In this document: positions 16,097-25,641 of the stretch, piece by piece
Layout of the letters: each line of letters begins with the position of its first letter
How positions within the stretch are numbered: position 1 is the stretch's first letter
DNA from: Niastella yeongjuensis
GTDB lineage: Bacteria > Bacteroidota > Bacteroidia > Chitinophagales > Chitinophagaceae
DNA: 64,000 nucleotides
Direction: 5' to 3'
Assembly: GCF_900110245.1 (NCBI RefSeq)
Contig: NZ_FOCZ01000001.1
Location: 930,001 to 994,000, forward strand
Position numbers and translations under genes: made by a program
Notes under the pieces: generated by a model
Told to the model about the DNA's origin: nothing
Databases searched by the model: none
The model's input: the letters and a program-made list of their open reading frames with translations, nothing else

Positions 16097-17374
16097 TTAA
16101 TGAACATCCTGTTTTCGGGGCCGAATGATCAATCGCAATGTAGGGTCATTGGTAATAAAAGACCAGAACCAGCTAAAAGCCAGCTTCACTTTATTGCGGA
16201 AACCAATTAAGGGAATAATGTGGATGAACAGCCAAACCAGCCAGGCAGGGAAACCCTTAAAAAAGCCTTTGGGTGGGATATCGCACACGGCTTTATATTT
16301 TGAAATAATGGCCATACTGCCTTTATCGCGATACGCAAAAGCTTCCATTGGTTTATTGTCTGCCGCCCTGATTAAATTTTTTGCGAGTTTGGTACCCTGT
16401 TGAATAGCCACCTGCGCCAGTTGGGGATGGCCACCGGGAAAATTTGTATCAGTTGTTTGCAAACAGATATCGCCTATGGCAAAAATGTTTTGAGATCCCT
16501 GTGCTTTATTAGCCTCATCAACCAACACCCTTCTTCCCCGGCCAATAGCCGCAGTAGGCAAACCCGGAATTTCCCGGCCAGTTACACCGGAAGCCCAGAT
16601 CAGTACTTTGGTGGGTATGGTTCTGCCATCAGAAAGGACAACAATATCATCGTGGTAATCTTTTACCGCGGTATTGTTGATCACATGTACGCCAAGCTTT
16701 TTTAAAACCCGGGTAGCTTCGTTCTGTGATTTTTCACTCATGGGGCCCAGCAGGCTTTTGCCGGCATCTATGAGGTAAAGGTGTGAACGCAGGTCCTTAA
16801 TTTCAGGGTATTCTTTCAAAGCGATATTACGCCCTAATTCGGCCAGCATACCAGCCAGTTCAACACCGGTAGGTCCGCCACCACAGATCACAATATTGAG
16901 GTGTTTTTCTTTTTCCTTCAGGTCGTCGGTATGTACTGCCTCTTCCATATTCAGCAGTAAATGGTTGCGCAGGTTAAGGGCGTCATCGATGCTTTTCATG
17001 GGCAGCGAATTGGCTTTAACGCGTTCCATACCGAAGTAATTACTTTCAGTACCAACGGCCAGCACCAGGTAGTCGTAAGCAACCACGCCGGTATCTGTTT
17101 CAATGGTGTTCTGTTCAGGGTTTACCTTCAGCAGCGAACCCATGTGAAACCGCAGGTTGGTTTTCTTTTGAAACAATCTGCGAAACGGGTAACTGATATT
17201 GGAAGGCTCAATAAATGCGGTAGCTACCTGGTACAGCAACGGAGGAAAGAAACTGTAATTATTCTTGTCTACCAGGGTAATGTGAAAGCGACTGTCTTTC
17301 GAAAGGTGTTTAATGAGATTAATGCCGGCAAACCCGCCACCGACAATAACGACTTTTTTTACTGGTTGTTCCAT
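16097..17374 (-). CDS. Type II NADH dehydrogenase (NDH-2), membrane-associated
   Basis: A 425-residue two-dinucleotide-binding flavoprotein. The FAD-binding motif VVIVGGGFAGINL is at 8-20 and the NADH-binding motif VICGGGPTGVELAG near 162-175; the second FAD contact is FAIGDIC. The C-terminal part has hydrophobic segments (FPAWLVWLFIHIIPLIGF, LAFSWFWSFI) that anchor NDH-2 enzymes to the inner membrane. It passes electrons from NADH to quinone without pumping protons. The gene is alone, with the terminator just downstream. Confidence 0.9.
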   Translation of the reverse strand: MEQPVKKVVIVGGGFAGINLIKHLSKDSRFHITLVDKNNYSFFPPLLYQVATAFIEPSNISYPFRRLFQKKTNLRFHMGSLLKVNPEQNTIETDTGVVAYDYLVLAVGTESNYFGMERVKANSLPMKSIDDALNLRNHLLLNMEEAVHTDDLKEKEKHLNIVICGGGPTGVELAGMLAELGRNIALKEYPEIKDLRSHLYLIDAGKSLLGPMSEKSQNEATRVLKKLGVHVINNTAVKDYHDDIVVLSDGRTIPTKVLIWASGVTGREIPGLPTAAIGRGRRVLVDEANKAQGSQNIFAIGDICLQTTDTNFPGGHPQLAQVAIQQGTKLAKNLIRAADNKPMEAFAYRDKGSMAIISKYKAVCDIPPKGFFKGFPAWLVWLFIHIIPLIGFRNKVKLAFSWFWSFITNDPTLRLIIRPRKQDVH

Positions 17375-17589
17375 AACTCGTTCTTCTTATTAACATTAAT
17401 GAACAATTCTGCCCCCGGATTGTATAATGGGGCATCTAGAGCCGTACTAACTTTTCAGGTTATGGCAAGTGTTAAGTAAGCAGGAATGGAGATAGATAGA
17501 CGAAGCAAAGGTCGTTACTATTATTGAAATAGCATAATATTCAGAGAAAGATAGTTGTTAAAGTACTATTTTCAACCAGTTATCAAATC

Positions 17590-20500
17590 TTAATAATGCA
17601 GTTCCGGATAATCGGCCATGATCATCGGGATCACTTTATCAATGATGTGCCTGAGAGCAAGGACCTGTATTTTTAAATCTGGCGAATCGGGCGCTGACCA
17701 ATTGCCTTTTTCAATTTTTTCAGCAATGTTTGCGGCCTCGGCAACACTCAGGTTATTGAGTGATGACTTCATACGATGAGCGAGAAATTTTACCTGCCTG
17801 ATGTCCTTTTGTTCAAAAGCCTGCTCCAGGTTATTCAAGCTGTTGGTGGTTTCGCTGATGAACACCTGCAGCATTTTAATGATGAACTTTTCATCATCAC
17901 GGGTAATTTGCTTCAGCTTGCATAAGTCGTATAAAGGAGTATCATCAATGGAAGTTGCTTTGACCGGACCAAAATGTGTTTCCCTTCCAAGCCATTTGGC
18001 AATAAGGCGAATGAGGTCTTCTTCTTCAAAAGGCTTACTCAGGTAATCGTTCATGCCTGCCTGTATACACTTTTCCATTTCACCTTTTACGGCATTGGCT
18101 GTAAGTGCAATGATGGGGATATTCGATGTTAGTTCGCGCCGTATATGTTGAGTAGCCTCCAGCCCATCCATTACCGGCATTTGAATATCCATCAAAACAA
18201 TATCAAAAGGATGTTGACGGAGGATCTCCAGTGCTTCCAGTCCATTTACCGCCTCGGAAATAGTTGCACCATACTGGTTCAGGATGGTTTCCGCAACCAC
18301 CCGGTTCATTTCATTATCTTCTACCAGTAGGATTTTTTTATCGGCCAGAATATGGGCTTCCACATGGCTGTTGTCTTTTTTAGGCAGATCGTTTTCAGTG
18401 CCTTTGGAAAATGACAGTTGAATGGTAACGATGGTACCTTCGCCTTTTTTACTTTGCACCTCAATAGTTCCGTTCATCAGTTCAACCAGTTGTTTTACGA
18501 TGCTCATGCCAAGCCCCGTACCGCCGTAACTGCGGGCAATGCTCTCATCTTCCTGACTGAATTTATTGAAAAGGTTTTTCAAATAAGCTTCATCCATACC
18601 CTTACCCGTATCGCTGATGACGATCTGCAGCTCCTGCGATTGGGGCTGATCATTATTAAGCAGACAATTTAAAACAACCCTGCCCCGTTTGGTGAATTTA
18701 ATGGAATTACTCAGGAGGTTCATTAAAACCTGGTTTATACGATAGGGATCGCCTTTTAATACGTTCGCAACACCGGCTTCAACTGATACTTCAAAGATCA
18801 ATCCCTTTTCTTCCGCTTTCAATTTCAACACCCGGCTGGTATTGGTTGCCAGGTCGTGCATATTGAACCCGATCTCTTCCAGGGTAACCTTGCCTGCTTC
18901 GAGTTTTGAAAAGTCAAGGATGTCGTTAATGATCACCAGCAGGTTTTCAGCAGCCGTTCCAATGATCTCCAGGAACGACTGTTGTTGTTGGTTAAGCGTT
19001 GTTTTTTGTAATTGTTTGCTCATTCCCAGAATGGCGTTCATGGGCGTTCTTATTTCATGGCTCATGTTGGCCAGGAACAGGTCTTTGGCATGCACGGATT
19101 TCTCTGCTATCTGTTTGGCCTCTTCCAGCTGGCGTTGCAGCATTTTTTGCACGGTAATATCGAGGTGAATACCAATAGAGCCGATGTGTTGTTGTTTGTC
19201 GTTGTATAAAGGCGCACCGGATACCAGCCACCAATGGGCATCGCTGTGTTTGGTGTTCACATTCATTTCATAAGCGTCGGACAAACCATGTTGGCGGATG
19301 CTGTTTTTGTTAGCCACCATCTGTTTGTTCTCGTCCTTTACAAAAAGGTCAGAGGCGTTTTGGCCAATCAGTTCATGCTCTTCATACCCGCACATTAAGC
19401 AAAAACTCTGATTCACATAACGGATGTTTTGGTCAAGGTCAACTTCTATGAGACCCAGGTTCATATTGGCAATAATACTCCGGTATTTTTCTTCCTGGCG
19501 CTTCAGCTTTATTTCCGATCTCTTTCTTTCGGTGATATCGTTATAGGTCCATAAGTGGCCGCGGTAAATATCATCGATAAATAACGGGATATAATTTCTT
19601 TCCAGTACCCGGCCGTCGGCCATCTTCAATTCCTCATTGTTTATGGGCAGGCGTGTTTTTAAATGCCGGGCGGTATTGGTTAAGAATTCAAGCGGGTGTT
19701 TGAATAATGCGCTGCTGCTTTCATACAGGTCAGTGCATTCTATTCCAACCAGGGTTTCGGGGGAACCGGGATAGGAAAAGAAATCGGTGAATTTTTTATT
19801 GGTCAGCACCACCACACCGTTCTCATCTTCGAGCAATACGCCGGTTTGCAGGTTAATCAGCAAATGGCTTAGTCGATTGGCGGTAGCCGTTAATTCGCCC
19901 TGAATATTTTTATAATTTTGGATATCAGTGAGCGTACCAATGATGGTAATGGGCCTTCCATTTTTTGATTTGCTGATCACTCCGCCCCGGTTGAGGATCC
20001 ACCGGGTGGAACCATCTTTCAGCTTTACACGGTATTCAATGCAGTGTTTGGAGATCTCCCCGGTCATATACCTGTGAAAGGTTTCTACGGCAATATGGCG
20101 GTCTTCTTCTACAATGGTTTGCCACCAGATAAGATTTTCTTTTCCTTCATATTCATTACGGTCAAGGTCGAGGATTGATTTTTCATTGACGGCGAAAGTC
20201 ATGGTACGGGTGGGAAAATGATATTCCCAAACATTGTCGTCGATGGTTTGCAAGGCAAGGCGCAACCGTTTTTCAGATTGTTGCAGCAGGGCATCGGCTT
20301 TTTTCTTTTCCTGTAACTCATGCTCCAGGTAGTTGATAATGTTGGTGAGGTCGTCGGTTTCGCTATACGAATGGGTATCGCTGCCCTTGAATTTATTGAT
20401 CGTTTCTTTTAAGTGCTGAATGGAAGCATGTTTTAGTTTGGCTTCCCTTTTTAGCTGGTCATTTATTTGAATGTATTCTTTTTCACTGCAGGCGAATGCA

Positions 20501-20643
20501 TGATTAAACAGTTTACGGTCGCGTTCGTATTCTTCATACGAATCGTTTACTGCCTGAATAAAACGACCCAGGTGCTCCTGCAAAAAATAATCTTCAGGAA
20601 GGTATTTTTTAATCTGCCGTTCAAGGAGTTTATTGAAACTCAT
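17590..20643 (-). CDS. Soluble hybrid sensor histidine kinase: three PAS domains, HisKA-HATPase, receiver, Hpt
   Basis: A 1017-residue multidomain phosphorelay protein with no membrane segment. In order: an N-terminal helical/coiled region (1-125), three PAS domains (about 125-250, 260-375, 385-510), HisKA with the phospho-acceptor motif NMSHEIRTPMNAI, HATPase with GTGLGMSIV, a receiver (VEDNEMNR and LMDIQMPVMDG, with the phospho-acceptor Asp), and a C-terminal Hpt (LAHRMKSSLNN). I chose ATG at 20643 over an overlapping TTG at 20664. It starts 7 bases after the FIST-protein gene, so FIST is the likely sensory partner. No response regulator with an output domain is adjacent. Confidence 0.93.
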   Translation of the reverse strand: MSFNKLLERQIKKYLPEDYFLQEHLGRFIQAVNDSYEEYERDRKLFNHAFACSEKEYIQINDQLKREAKLKHASIQHLKETINKFKGSDTHSYSETDDLTNIINYLEHELQEKKKADALLQQSEKRLRLALQTIDDNVWEYHFPTRTMTFAVNEKSILDLDRNEYEGKENLIWWQTIVEEDRHIAVETFHRYMTGEISKHCIEYRVKLKDGSTRWILNRGGVISKSKNGRPITIIGTLTDIQNYKNIQGELTATANRLSHLLINLQTGVLLEDENGVVVLTNKKFTDFFSYPGSPETLVGIECTDLYESSSALFKHPLEFLTNTARHLKTRLPINNEELKMADGRVLERNYIPLFIDDIYRGHLWTYNDITERKRSEIKLKRQEEKYRSIIANMNLGLIEVDLDQNIRYVNQSFCLMCGYEEHELIGQNASDLFVKDENKQMVANKNSIRQHGLSDAYEMNVNTKHSDAHWWLVSGAPLYNDKQQHIGSIGIHLDITVQKMLQRQLEEAKQIAEKSVHAKDLFLANMSHEIRTPMNAILGMSKQLQKTTLNQQQQSFLEIIGTAAENLLVIINDILDFSKLEAGKVTLEEIGFNMHDLATNTSRVLKLKAEEKGLIFEVSVEAGVANVLKGDPYRINQVLMNLLSNSIKFTKRGRVVLNCLLNNDQPQSQELQIVISDTGKGMDEAYLKNLFNKFSQEDESIARSYGGTGLGMSIVKQLVELMNGTIEVQSKKGEGTIVTIQLSFSKGTENDLPKKDNSHVEAHILADKKILLVEDNEMNRVVAETILNQYGATISEAVNGLEALEILRQHPFDIVLMDIQMPVMDGLEATQHIRRELTSNIPIIALTANAVKGEMEKCIQAGMNDYLSKPFEEEDLIRLIAKWLGRETHFGPVKATSIDDTPLYDLCKLKQITRDDEKFIIKMLQVFISETTNSLNNLEQAFEQKDIRQVKFLAHRMKSSLNNLSVAEAANIAEKIEKGNWSAPDSPDLKIQVLALRHIIDKVIPMIMADYPELHY

Positions 20644-20650
20644 ATCACAA

Positions 20651-21790
20651 TTATATCTCGTCAAAGGTTGTAATGGTCATTGTTTGATTATGTAATTCGC
20701 ATTTTGCCTGATCATTAAAGGGTGAAATTTCGCCGTATGAGTAAAAGCCGGTAAGCAGCGTTTGGCTACCGAATGTATCGGCAACAGCCTCTACTTCTTC
20801 TTCAGTGCGTTTACCTAAAATGACCTTGCGGCCCACACAGCTGATCAACAGCGCCAGTTGTGGTGCACCTGGTAGTTTTTGAAAGGCCAGTCCCGCCGCA
20901 TGGGTAGCGGCATCGACCAGTTTATCAAAATTTGCTTTCATGAACCGTACTTTCGATCCATTGGGAACATCGCCGGCAAATACCATGCTGCCGGTTTCCT
21001 GGTCAATGGAAAGTATGGTGCGAACAATGGGCGCATCTTCCTCATGTTCTTTAACCCCCAGTGGGAACAGCAGGGCGGAGCCGGGTAGTTCATCGGCATA
21101 TGGGCCGAGATAGGTTTTGTACAGGTCGAGCGCTTTTTGTCCTTCTATTTCAAATAATTGATTTGCTACGGATTTTGTAACGGTTCGTTCAGGGCCAAAT
21201 ATTTCCCAGCCACCCATGGATGCATGAGAAACCACAAAGTGTTTGCCGTAAAATGGTATAGCCACTATATTACCGCTGGAAGGTTTTTCATTCAATCCAA
21301 CCAGGGTTGATTGAAAATTAGTGCCATCGCCAGCCAGGCCGCCGGTAACCGGTACGCGGTTATTTACCAATTCATTTATACCACGAATCAGCTCGCTGCC
21401 ATTTACATGACTGCCATCAGAAATAATCAGGATGTAGGAAAGGTTGGAGAAAGAGATCAGTCTGATCAATGCTTTGCCCGCCTCATAACTGTTATCATAG
21501 TCCCGGATATTTACGGTAACAGGTTGAATAGAAGTTTTTTCCAGTTCAATGGCCGCAATGGATACAGAATTGTCATTTACCCGGTTGTTTATTATTTCAC
21601 CAGCCGTGGAGCATAAAACAATATGGGCTTCGGGGAAGGATGATTTCAGTTCTTCATATACTGGCTGGGTGTTGATAACGTCCTTACCACCAAAACCCAG
21701 TACCAGCTGTGATTTGGCGGGGTTGGCGAGGGAGGTTTCATTTTGCCTTTGCAGTTTATTATCGTTATATGACAACAGGGTAGTTTGCAT
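20651..21790 (-). CDS. FIST-domain sensory protein
   Basis: A 379-residue cytoplasmic protein containing FIST_N (about 25-215: LVLGFGGKDV, VLCSTAGEIINN, VTGGLAGDGTNF) and FIST_C (about 230-370: LLISCVGRKVILG, TLLTGFYSYGEISPF). FIST domains are proposed small-molecule sensors that sit next to signalling genes. It is directly upstream of, and nearly abuts, the hybrid histidine kinase, consistent with one signalling operon in which FIST passes a cytoplasmic cue to the PAS-rich kinase. The ligand is unknown. Confidence 0.92.
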   Translation of the reverse strand: MQTTLLSYNDNKLQRQNETSLANPAKSQLVLGFGGKDVINTQPVYEELKSSFPEAHIVLCSTAGEIINNRVNDNSVSIAAIELEKTSIQPVTVNIRDYDNSYEAGKALIRLISFSNLSYILIISDGSHVNGSELIRGINELVNNRVPVTGGLAGDGTNFQSTLVGLNEKPSSGNIVAIPFYGKHFVVSHASMGGWEIFGPERTVTKSVANQLFEIEGQKALDLYKTYLGPYADELPGSALLFPLGVKEHEEDAPIVRTILSIDQETGSMVFAGDVPNGSKVRFMKANFDKLVDAATHAAGLAFQKLPGAPQLALLISCVGRKVILGKRTEEEVEAVADTFGSQTLLTGFYSYGEISPFNDQAKCELHNQTMTITTFDEI

Positions 21791-22117
21791 AAGGGAAAGT
21801 GTTTAAGGTTGAGTATTCATTCCGTTACGTTGGTTAATGATTAGTATATGCGCGAACAATTAAAATCGCCCATTCAAAAAAACGAAAGTCGAAACATTTT
21901 ATTCACAGGAAAAATGGAGAGGGTATGGGTTAACTCTTAATTAATTTAGCCCCAATTTTTAAAACAGCAACTTGTTATTCTACTAAATTATTCTGAAATA
22001 CCCGTATAGCGCGGAATCTACCGCATAACCGTTAGTTTATTGATGTAGGTCAATAAGTAGGTTATATCTGATGAATGAAAATTATTATGCCCGAAGAATT
22101 AAAGGATGTAGGCCGAA
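21791..22117. other. Intergenic region with no recognised gene
   Basis: About 330 AT-rich bases between the FIST gene start and the convergent end of the patatin gene. It must contain the leftward promoter of the FIST/kinase operon, but I saw no clear TAnnTTTG element, stem-loop or repeat. A plus-strand open frame from 22075 runs antisense into the patatin gene and is not convincing. Confidence 0.4.
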
Positions 22118-22897
22118 CTAAGGGTTTTGCTGTAGGAGGAGGTTTAACAACTGGTTTTTATGCTTCATGGCAGTATTATAACCTGTTTCATAGATTTGAT
22201 CGGCTTTATTTACATCGAACATGCCGAATTCATGCAAATCGGGTTCCAGGAACAGATCTACCCGTTCGGCTTTACTGTATACAACAGGGGAAATGGCCAT
22301 ATGAAAGCATTTTTCAATCATGTGCATTTTACCTATTCGTTTACCATTGTCCAGGCCTTTGGGAATATTGTTTACATAACTGCCAATGAGCTGGTCGCAG
22401 ATGTTTTCGAGTGGTTCAACGGGAAAGTTGTTCAAGAGGCCCCCATCAACCAGTATATGGTCATTAATTCTTACCGGTTCAAAAATAACCGGTACCGAGG
22501 CGGAAGCAATCACTGGTTCAACGAGCGGGCCTTTAGAAAAGGTTACGGTTTCATTATTGGCCAAATCAGTAGCGGTGATGTACAAATTTTTATCCAGGCT
22601 TTCGAAGGAGTCGATGGGAATGAGTGTTTGTAAAGCTTTGCGCAGCACTTTCATGGAAAAAAGGCCGTCTTTATTCAGTAAAAAGCTCGACCAACCGAAA
22701 TAGGAGTTGTTTTTCAGGAGGTCAAGAATTTTATGGGGGGTATGGCCGGCTGCATACAGGGCGCCCACGATGGCGCCGGCGCTTACGCCGGAAATGGCAT
22801 AGGGTTGAATTTGTAATTCTTCCAGCGCCTGTAATAAACCCAAATGGGCAAATCCTCTAACGCCGCCGCCGCTTAAAACGATACCTGTTTTTACCAT
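22118..22897 (-). CDS. Patatin-like phospholipase (RssA/YlbK-like)
   Basis: A 259-residue patatin. The oxyanion motif GGGVRG is at 10-15, the nucleophile Ser39 in G-V-S-A-G (SGVSAGAIVGALYAAG), and the dyad Asp151 in VDGGLLNNFPVEPL. No signal peptide or membrane segment is present, so it is a cytosolic acyl hydrolase of bacterial type. It differs from the much larger membrane-linked patatin at 10906 and is not part of an obvious operon. It is divergent from the GldM-like gene. Confidence 0.92.
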   Translation of the reverse strand: MVKTGIVLSGGGVRGFAHLGLLQALEELQIQPYAISGVSAGAIVGALYAAGHTPHKILDLLKNNSYFGWSSFLLNKDGLFSMKVLRKALQTLIPIDSFESLDKNLYITATDLANNETVTFSKGPLVEPVIASASVPVIFEPVRINDHILVDGGLLNNFPVEPLENICDQLIGSYVNNIPKGLDNGKRIGKMHMIEKCFHMAISPVVYSKAERVDLFLEPDLHEFGMFDVNKADQIYETGYNTAMKHKNQLLNLLLQQNP

Positions 22898-23033
22898 CCT
22901 ACAATGTAGAAGCTTTTATCAGGAAATGCAAGTACGGGAATGGGGATTATTTTAACATTTCCCTGCTTTAAATTCTGATTTTAAGAAAAATATCCCGGGG
23001 TTATTTCCGTTAGCGGAAACAATGCTTATTGCT

Positions 23034-23999
23034 ATGAAAAAAGTCCTTATCATCCCTGCCGTTATTGTCGTTTTGCTGGGTGGCTGCCACCCCGAGGAAA
23101 ATCCCGATCAGTTGAAGGCTGTTAATCGGAGTTTAGAATATGCGAATGGGGTTATGGAGGAGGCGAATAAATTGGTTTATGAGGAATTTGGAAGAACGAA
23201 AAGAGAGTTGCATTCCTGGGTGTTTACTGCAGTGTGGGAACCTAAGGCGAAGCAAATAGGACAATATTCTGATAGCGTCAGGCTTTTTATTAGAACTATT
23301 AAAGGCGAATTATTAAAGCAATCAAATAGTTTAAAAATAGATTATGTTGACCTCACAAAGCAATTGCATAATGCAGATGGTATTGGAGGGCAATTGTTGA
23401 ACAAACTGATTGCATTTAAAGACAGCATTCCGGCAGTAATTTATTCGGGCGATACAATGAGTCGTTTCTATAAGCAGGATCTACTCAATGATTTTTTAAA
23501 AACAGTTCCCCTGTTACCAGCATACCGGGATAGTTTGCCCGCAGATAAGAAAATTGAATACAAGAAACAATGGTTGGAGAAAAGTTTCGGTAGAACCTCT
23601 GCCTTAATGGCCATGATCATGTTGAATAAAATAGAAAGCGATGTGTTGGCAACGGAGAATACATTTATTACCTATTGCAAAGATCAGGTAGCAATCGGGT
23701 GTAATATGTCATATCTTCACGTAACGGCACTTGCCTTCTTAAGCAGCAGTTATATAAAACCGGGGCAATCAATTCAGGTATCAGCAGGATTGGGAACATT
23801 CACTTCAACATCGAAACCAATTATAACCATAAATAATAGTCGAGTACCCTTAAATGATCAAGCCGTAGCCGAATACACTTTTAAACCTATAGGCAAACCA
23901 GGAGAATATTCTGTGCCAGTAAAGATTGAATTTACAAAACCGGATGGAACAAAAGATACTATATCAAAGCTCGCAAAATACATTATCGCTGAAAATTAA
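23034..23999 (+). CDS. GldM-like periplasmic lipoprotein (orphan)
   Basis: A 321-residue protein with a lipoprotein signal (lipobox LLGGC, Cys18). The helical N-terminal half (VNRSLEYANGVMEEANKLVYEEF, SVRLFIRTIKGELLKQ) and the following Ig-like domain (IKPGQSIQVSAGLGTF, PIITINNSRVPLN) follow the layout of the first two periplasmic domains of GldM/PorM, the type IX secretion and gliding motor stalk. Authentic GldM has an N-terminal transmembrane helix that engages GldL and is about 500 residues; here a lipid anchor replaces it, so it cannot serve as the motor stalk in the usual way. No gldK/L/N neighbours. Start at 23034 chosen over ATG 23022. A TTTCCG/CGGAAA inverted repeat precedes it. Confidence 0.7.
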   Translation: MKKVLIIPAVIVVLLGGCHPEENPDQLKAVNRSLEYANGVMEEANKLVYEEFGRTKRELHSWVFTAVWEPKAKQIGQYSDSVRLFIRTIKGELLKQSNSLKIDYVDLTKQLHNADGIGGQLLNKLIAFKDSIPAVIYSGDTMSRFYKQDLLNDFLKTVPLLPAYRDSLPADKKIEYKKQWLEKSFGRTSALMAMIMLNKIESDVLATENTFITYCKDQVAIGCNMSYLHVTALAFLSSSYIKPGQSIQVSAGLGTFTSTSKPIITINNSRVPLNDQAVAEYTFKPIGKPGEYSVPVKIEFTKPDGTKDTISKLAKYIIAEN

Positions 24000-24025
24000 C
24001 CTGCAAAAGCTATTGAAAAAGAGCC

Positions 24026-24544
24026 CTAAAACTTAATCTTCAACCCGTACTCCTTCTTCAACGTCAATAAGGCTTCTGCATTTCCTTTTGCATCATCAAC
24101 CGGGTGATGGGTATGTTTTGTTTTGCGTAGGTGTTTGAAATTCTGAAAAGTATCTTTTACCAGCCCCTTATACATACTGCCCAGGTTCTGGGAACTAAAA
24201 CCAAACGGATTGGCCTTGGTAAAGTGATGAAAATACCAGCAGATAAACATCCAGTCGAACCCGTTATTGTCGCTGATAAACACAGGTCTGTCTTTAGCTA
24301 CCTCTTTGATCCAGGCTGCAAAGTTTGACATCACTGTCTGAGGATCATCAAACGCCAGCGTTTCTTCTCTGGTAAATCCCGAAACCGCCAGTGCCTCCGG
24401 TATATATTGTTCAGAGATGGGTTTTAGTTGTCCGTAAAAAGTTTTATTCAGCTGTTCGTCAACCAGTACAGCACCAAAAGAGATCATGGAGTAATCACCG
24501 GGAATGGGGCCATCCGTCTCTACATCAACCATTATATAGGCCAT
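24026..24544 (-). CDS. DEDDh-type 3'-5' exonuclease
   Basis: A 172-residue RNase T/DnaQ-superfamily exonuclease domain on its own. Exo I is VDVETDG (D7, E9); Exo II lies in the FISDNNGFDWMF region; Exo III is HHPVDDAKGNAEAL, giving the DEDDh set. Stand-alone proteins of this type degrade single-stranded DNA or RNA ends; the substrate cannot be told from sequence. It is convergent with the GldM-like gene and about 100 bases from the divergent polysaccharide deacetylase gene. Confidence 0.85.
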   Translation of the reverse strand: MAYIMVDVETDGPIPGDYSMISFGAVLVDEQLNKTFYGQLKPISEQYIPEALAVSGFTREETLAFDDPQTVMSNFAAWIKEVAKDRPVFISDNNGFDWMFICWYFHHFTKANPFGFSSQNLGSMYKGLVKDTFQNFKHLRKTKHTHHPVDDAKGNAEALLTLKKEYGLKIKF

Positions 24545-24650
24545 ATGTTCATTTATTTTAATCTACAAATCGCGGCCAAAATAATAAAAATTGGTCCATT
24601 TTGCTAATTACCACGTTTTATTAAATTGCTATTCATAAATCAACTGCCAG

Positions 24651-25454
24651 ATGACCTGTTTAAAAACGATTGCTTTTTTGCTGTTCTTCACCCTAACAAC
24701 AATGGCTACCGCCCAAAATAACCAGCCCTGGAAAGGAAAGAAATGCGCCGTGGTGTTAACGTATGACGATGGTTTGGATATTGATATCACCAATGTATTA
24801 CCTGCACTGGATTCCCTGGGTTTGAAAGCCACCTTTTATATTGCCAACTACCAGGGCCGGCTGCAAGTGCAGATCCCGGCCTGGCGCGCCGCTGCCGCAA
24901 AAGGACATGAATTGGGCAATCATACCCTGTTCCATCCCTGCGAAGGCGGCAGGCCGGGAAGGGAGTTTGTATCTGCCGATTACGACCTGAACAATTACTC
25001 CATGCGCCGCATAACCAATGAAATTCTGGCAATGAACGCCGTGCTGAATGCCATCGATGGAAAAACAAACCGCACCTTCGCCTTCCCCTGCGGCGATAAC
25101 AAAATTCATGATACCGCCTATATCGATTCATTAAGAACAGACCTAATTGGCGCACGAGGTGTTGTGGGCACCATTCCAACCATTGACAATATTGACCTGT
25201 ATAACCTGCCCGGTTACGGCGTAATGGACAATTCAGGTGAATCTATGATACAATGGGTGAAGGAAGCTGAAACCAAACAGGGATTGCTGGTGATTATTTT
25301 CCATGGCGTAGGGGGCGGTCACAGCCTGAATGTTTCACTGCCTGCGCACAGCCAGTTACTGCATTACCTGAAGCAACATGAAAAGGAAATCTGGATAGCG
25401 CCCATGGTGGAAGTGGCTGCTTTTATCAGGGACAAACAGAAAAAGAGACAATAA
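24651..25454 (+). CDS. Secreted polysaccharide deacetylase (NodB domain, CE4)
   Basis: A 267-residue protein with a signal peptide (cleavage near ATA-QNN, residue 21). The NodB motifs are present: TYDDG (37-41, catalytic base and metal Asp), HTLFHP (metal His91 and His95), and a C-terminal FHGVGGG segment replacing the usual L-x-x-H. CE4 enzymes remove acetyl groups from chitin oligomers, peptidoglycan or xylan. Export suggests a periplasmic or surface polymer. The gene is single and convergent with two tiny membrane-protein genes. Confidence 0.88.
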   Translation: MTCLKTIAFLLFFTLTTMATAQNNQPWKGKKCAVVLTYDDGLDIDITNVLPALDSLGLKATFYIANYQGRLQVQIPAWRAAAAKGHELGNHTLFHPCEGGRPGREFVSADYDLNNYSMRRITNEILAMNAVLNAIDGKTNRTFAFPCGDNKIHDTAYIDSLRTDLIGARGVVGTIPTIDNIDLYNLPGYGVMDNSGESMIQWVKEAETKQGLLVIIFHGVGGGHSLNVSLPAHSQLLHYLKQHEKEIWIAPMVEVAAFIRDKQKKRQ

Positions 25455-25478
25455 ACTGCCTCTTTTCTGAACTACCTT

Positions 25479-25607
25479 TTATCCATTAGTTACCCTGTTT
25501 ATCAGAATAAGCACCAGAATACCAATGGCTATTAGGGCGGTGATAATGGTAACTATGATCGCGTTCCTTTTTATGATCTCATCTTTTTTATCAGGTGTAG
25601 GTTTCAT
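25479..25607 (-). CDS. 42-residue single-pass membrane protein
   Basis: An open frame starting MKPTPDKKDEIIKRNAIIVT and continuing through a hydrophobic helix of about 20 residues to INRVTNG. A charged N-terminus followed by one transmembrane helix is a real protein pattern, and length and composition match its neighbour at 25642. No known family. It could be a membrane microprotein regulator. Expression is not shown; this is based on the reading frame and hydrophobicity only. Confidence 0.5.
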   Translation of the reverse strand: MKPTPDKKDEIIKRNAIIVTIITALIAIGILVLILINRVTNG

Positions 25608-25641
25608 AAGATAAATTTTTAAGTGTAATGAAAAGGGATAT

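Noticed and set aside
22075-22389. 104-codon plus-strand open frame
   Set aside because: It is antisense to the patatin gene, which has complete catalytic motifs; its composition is not protein-like.
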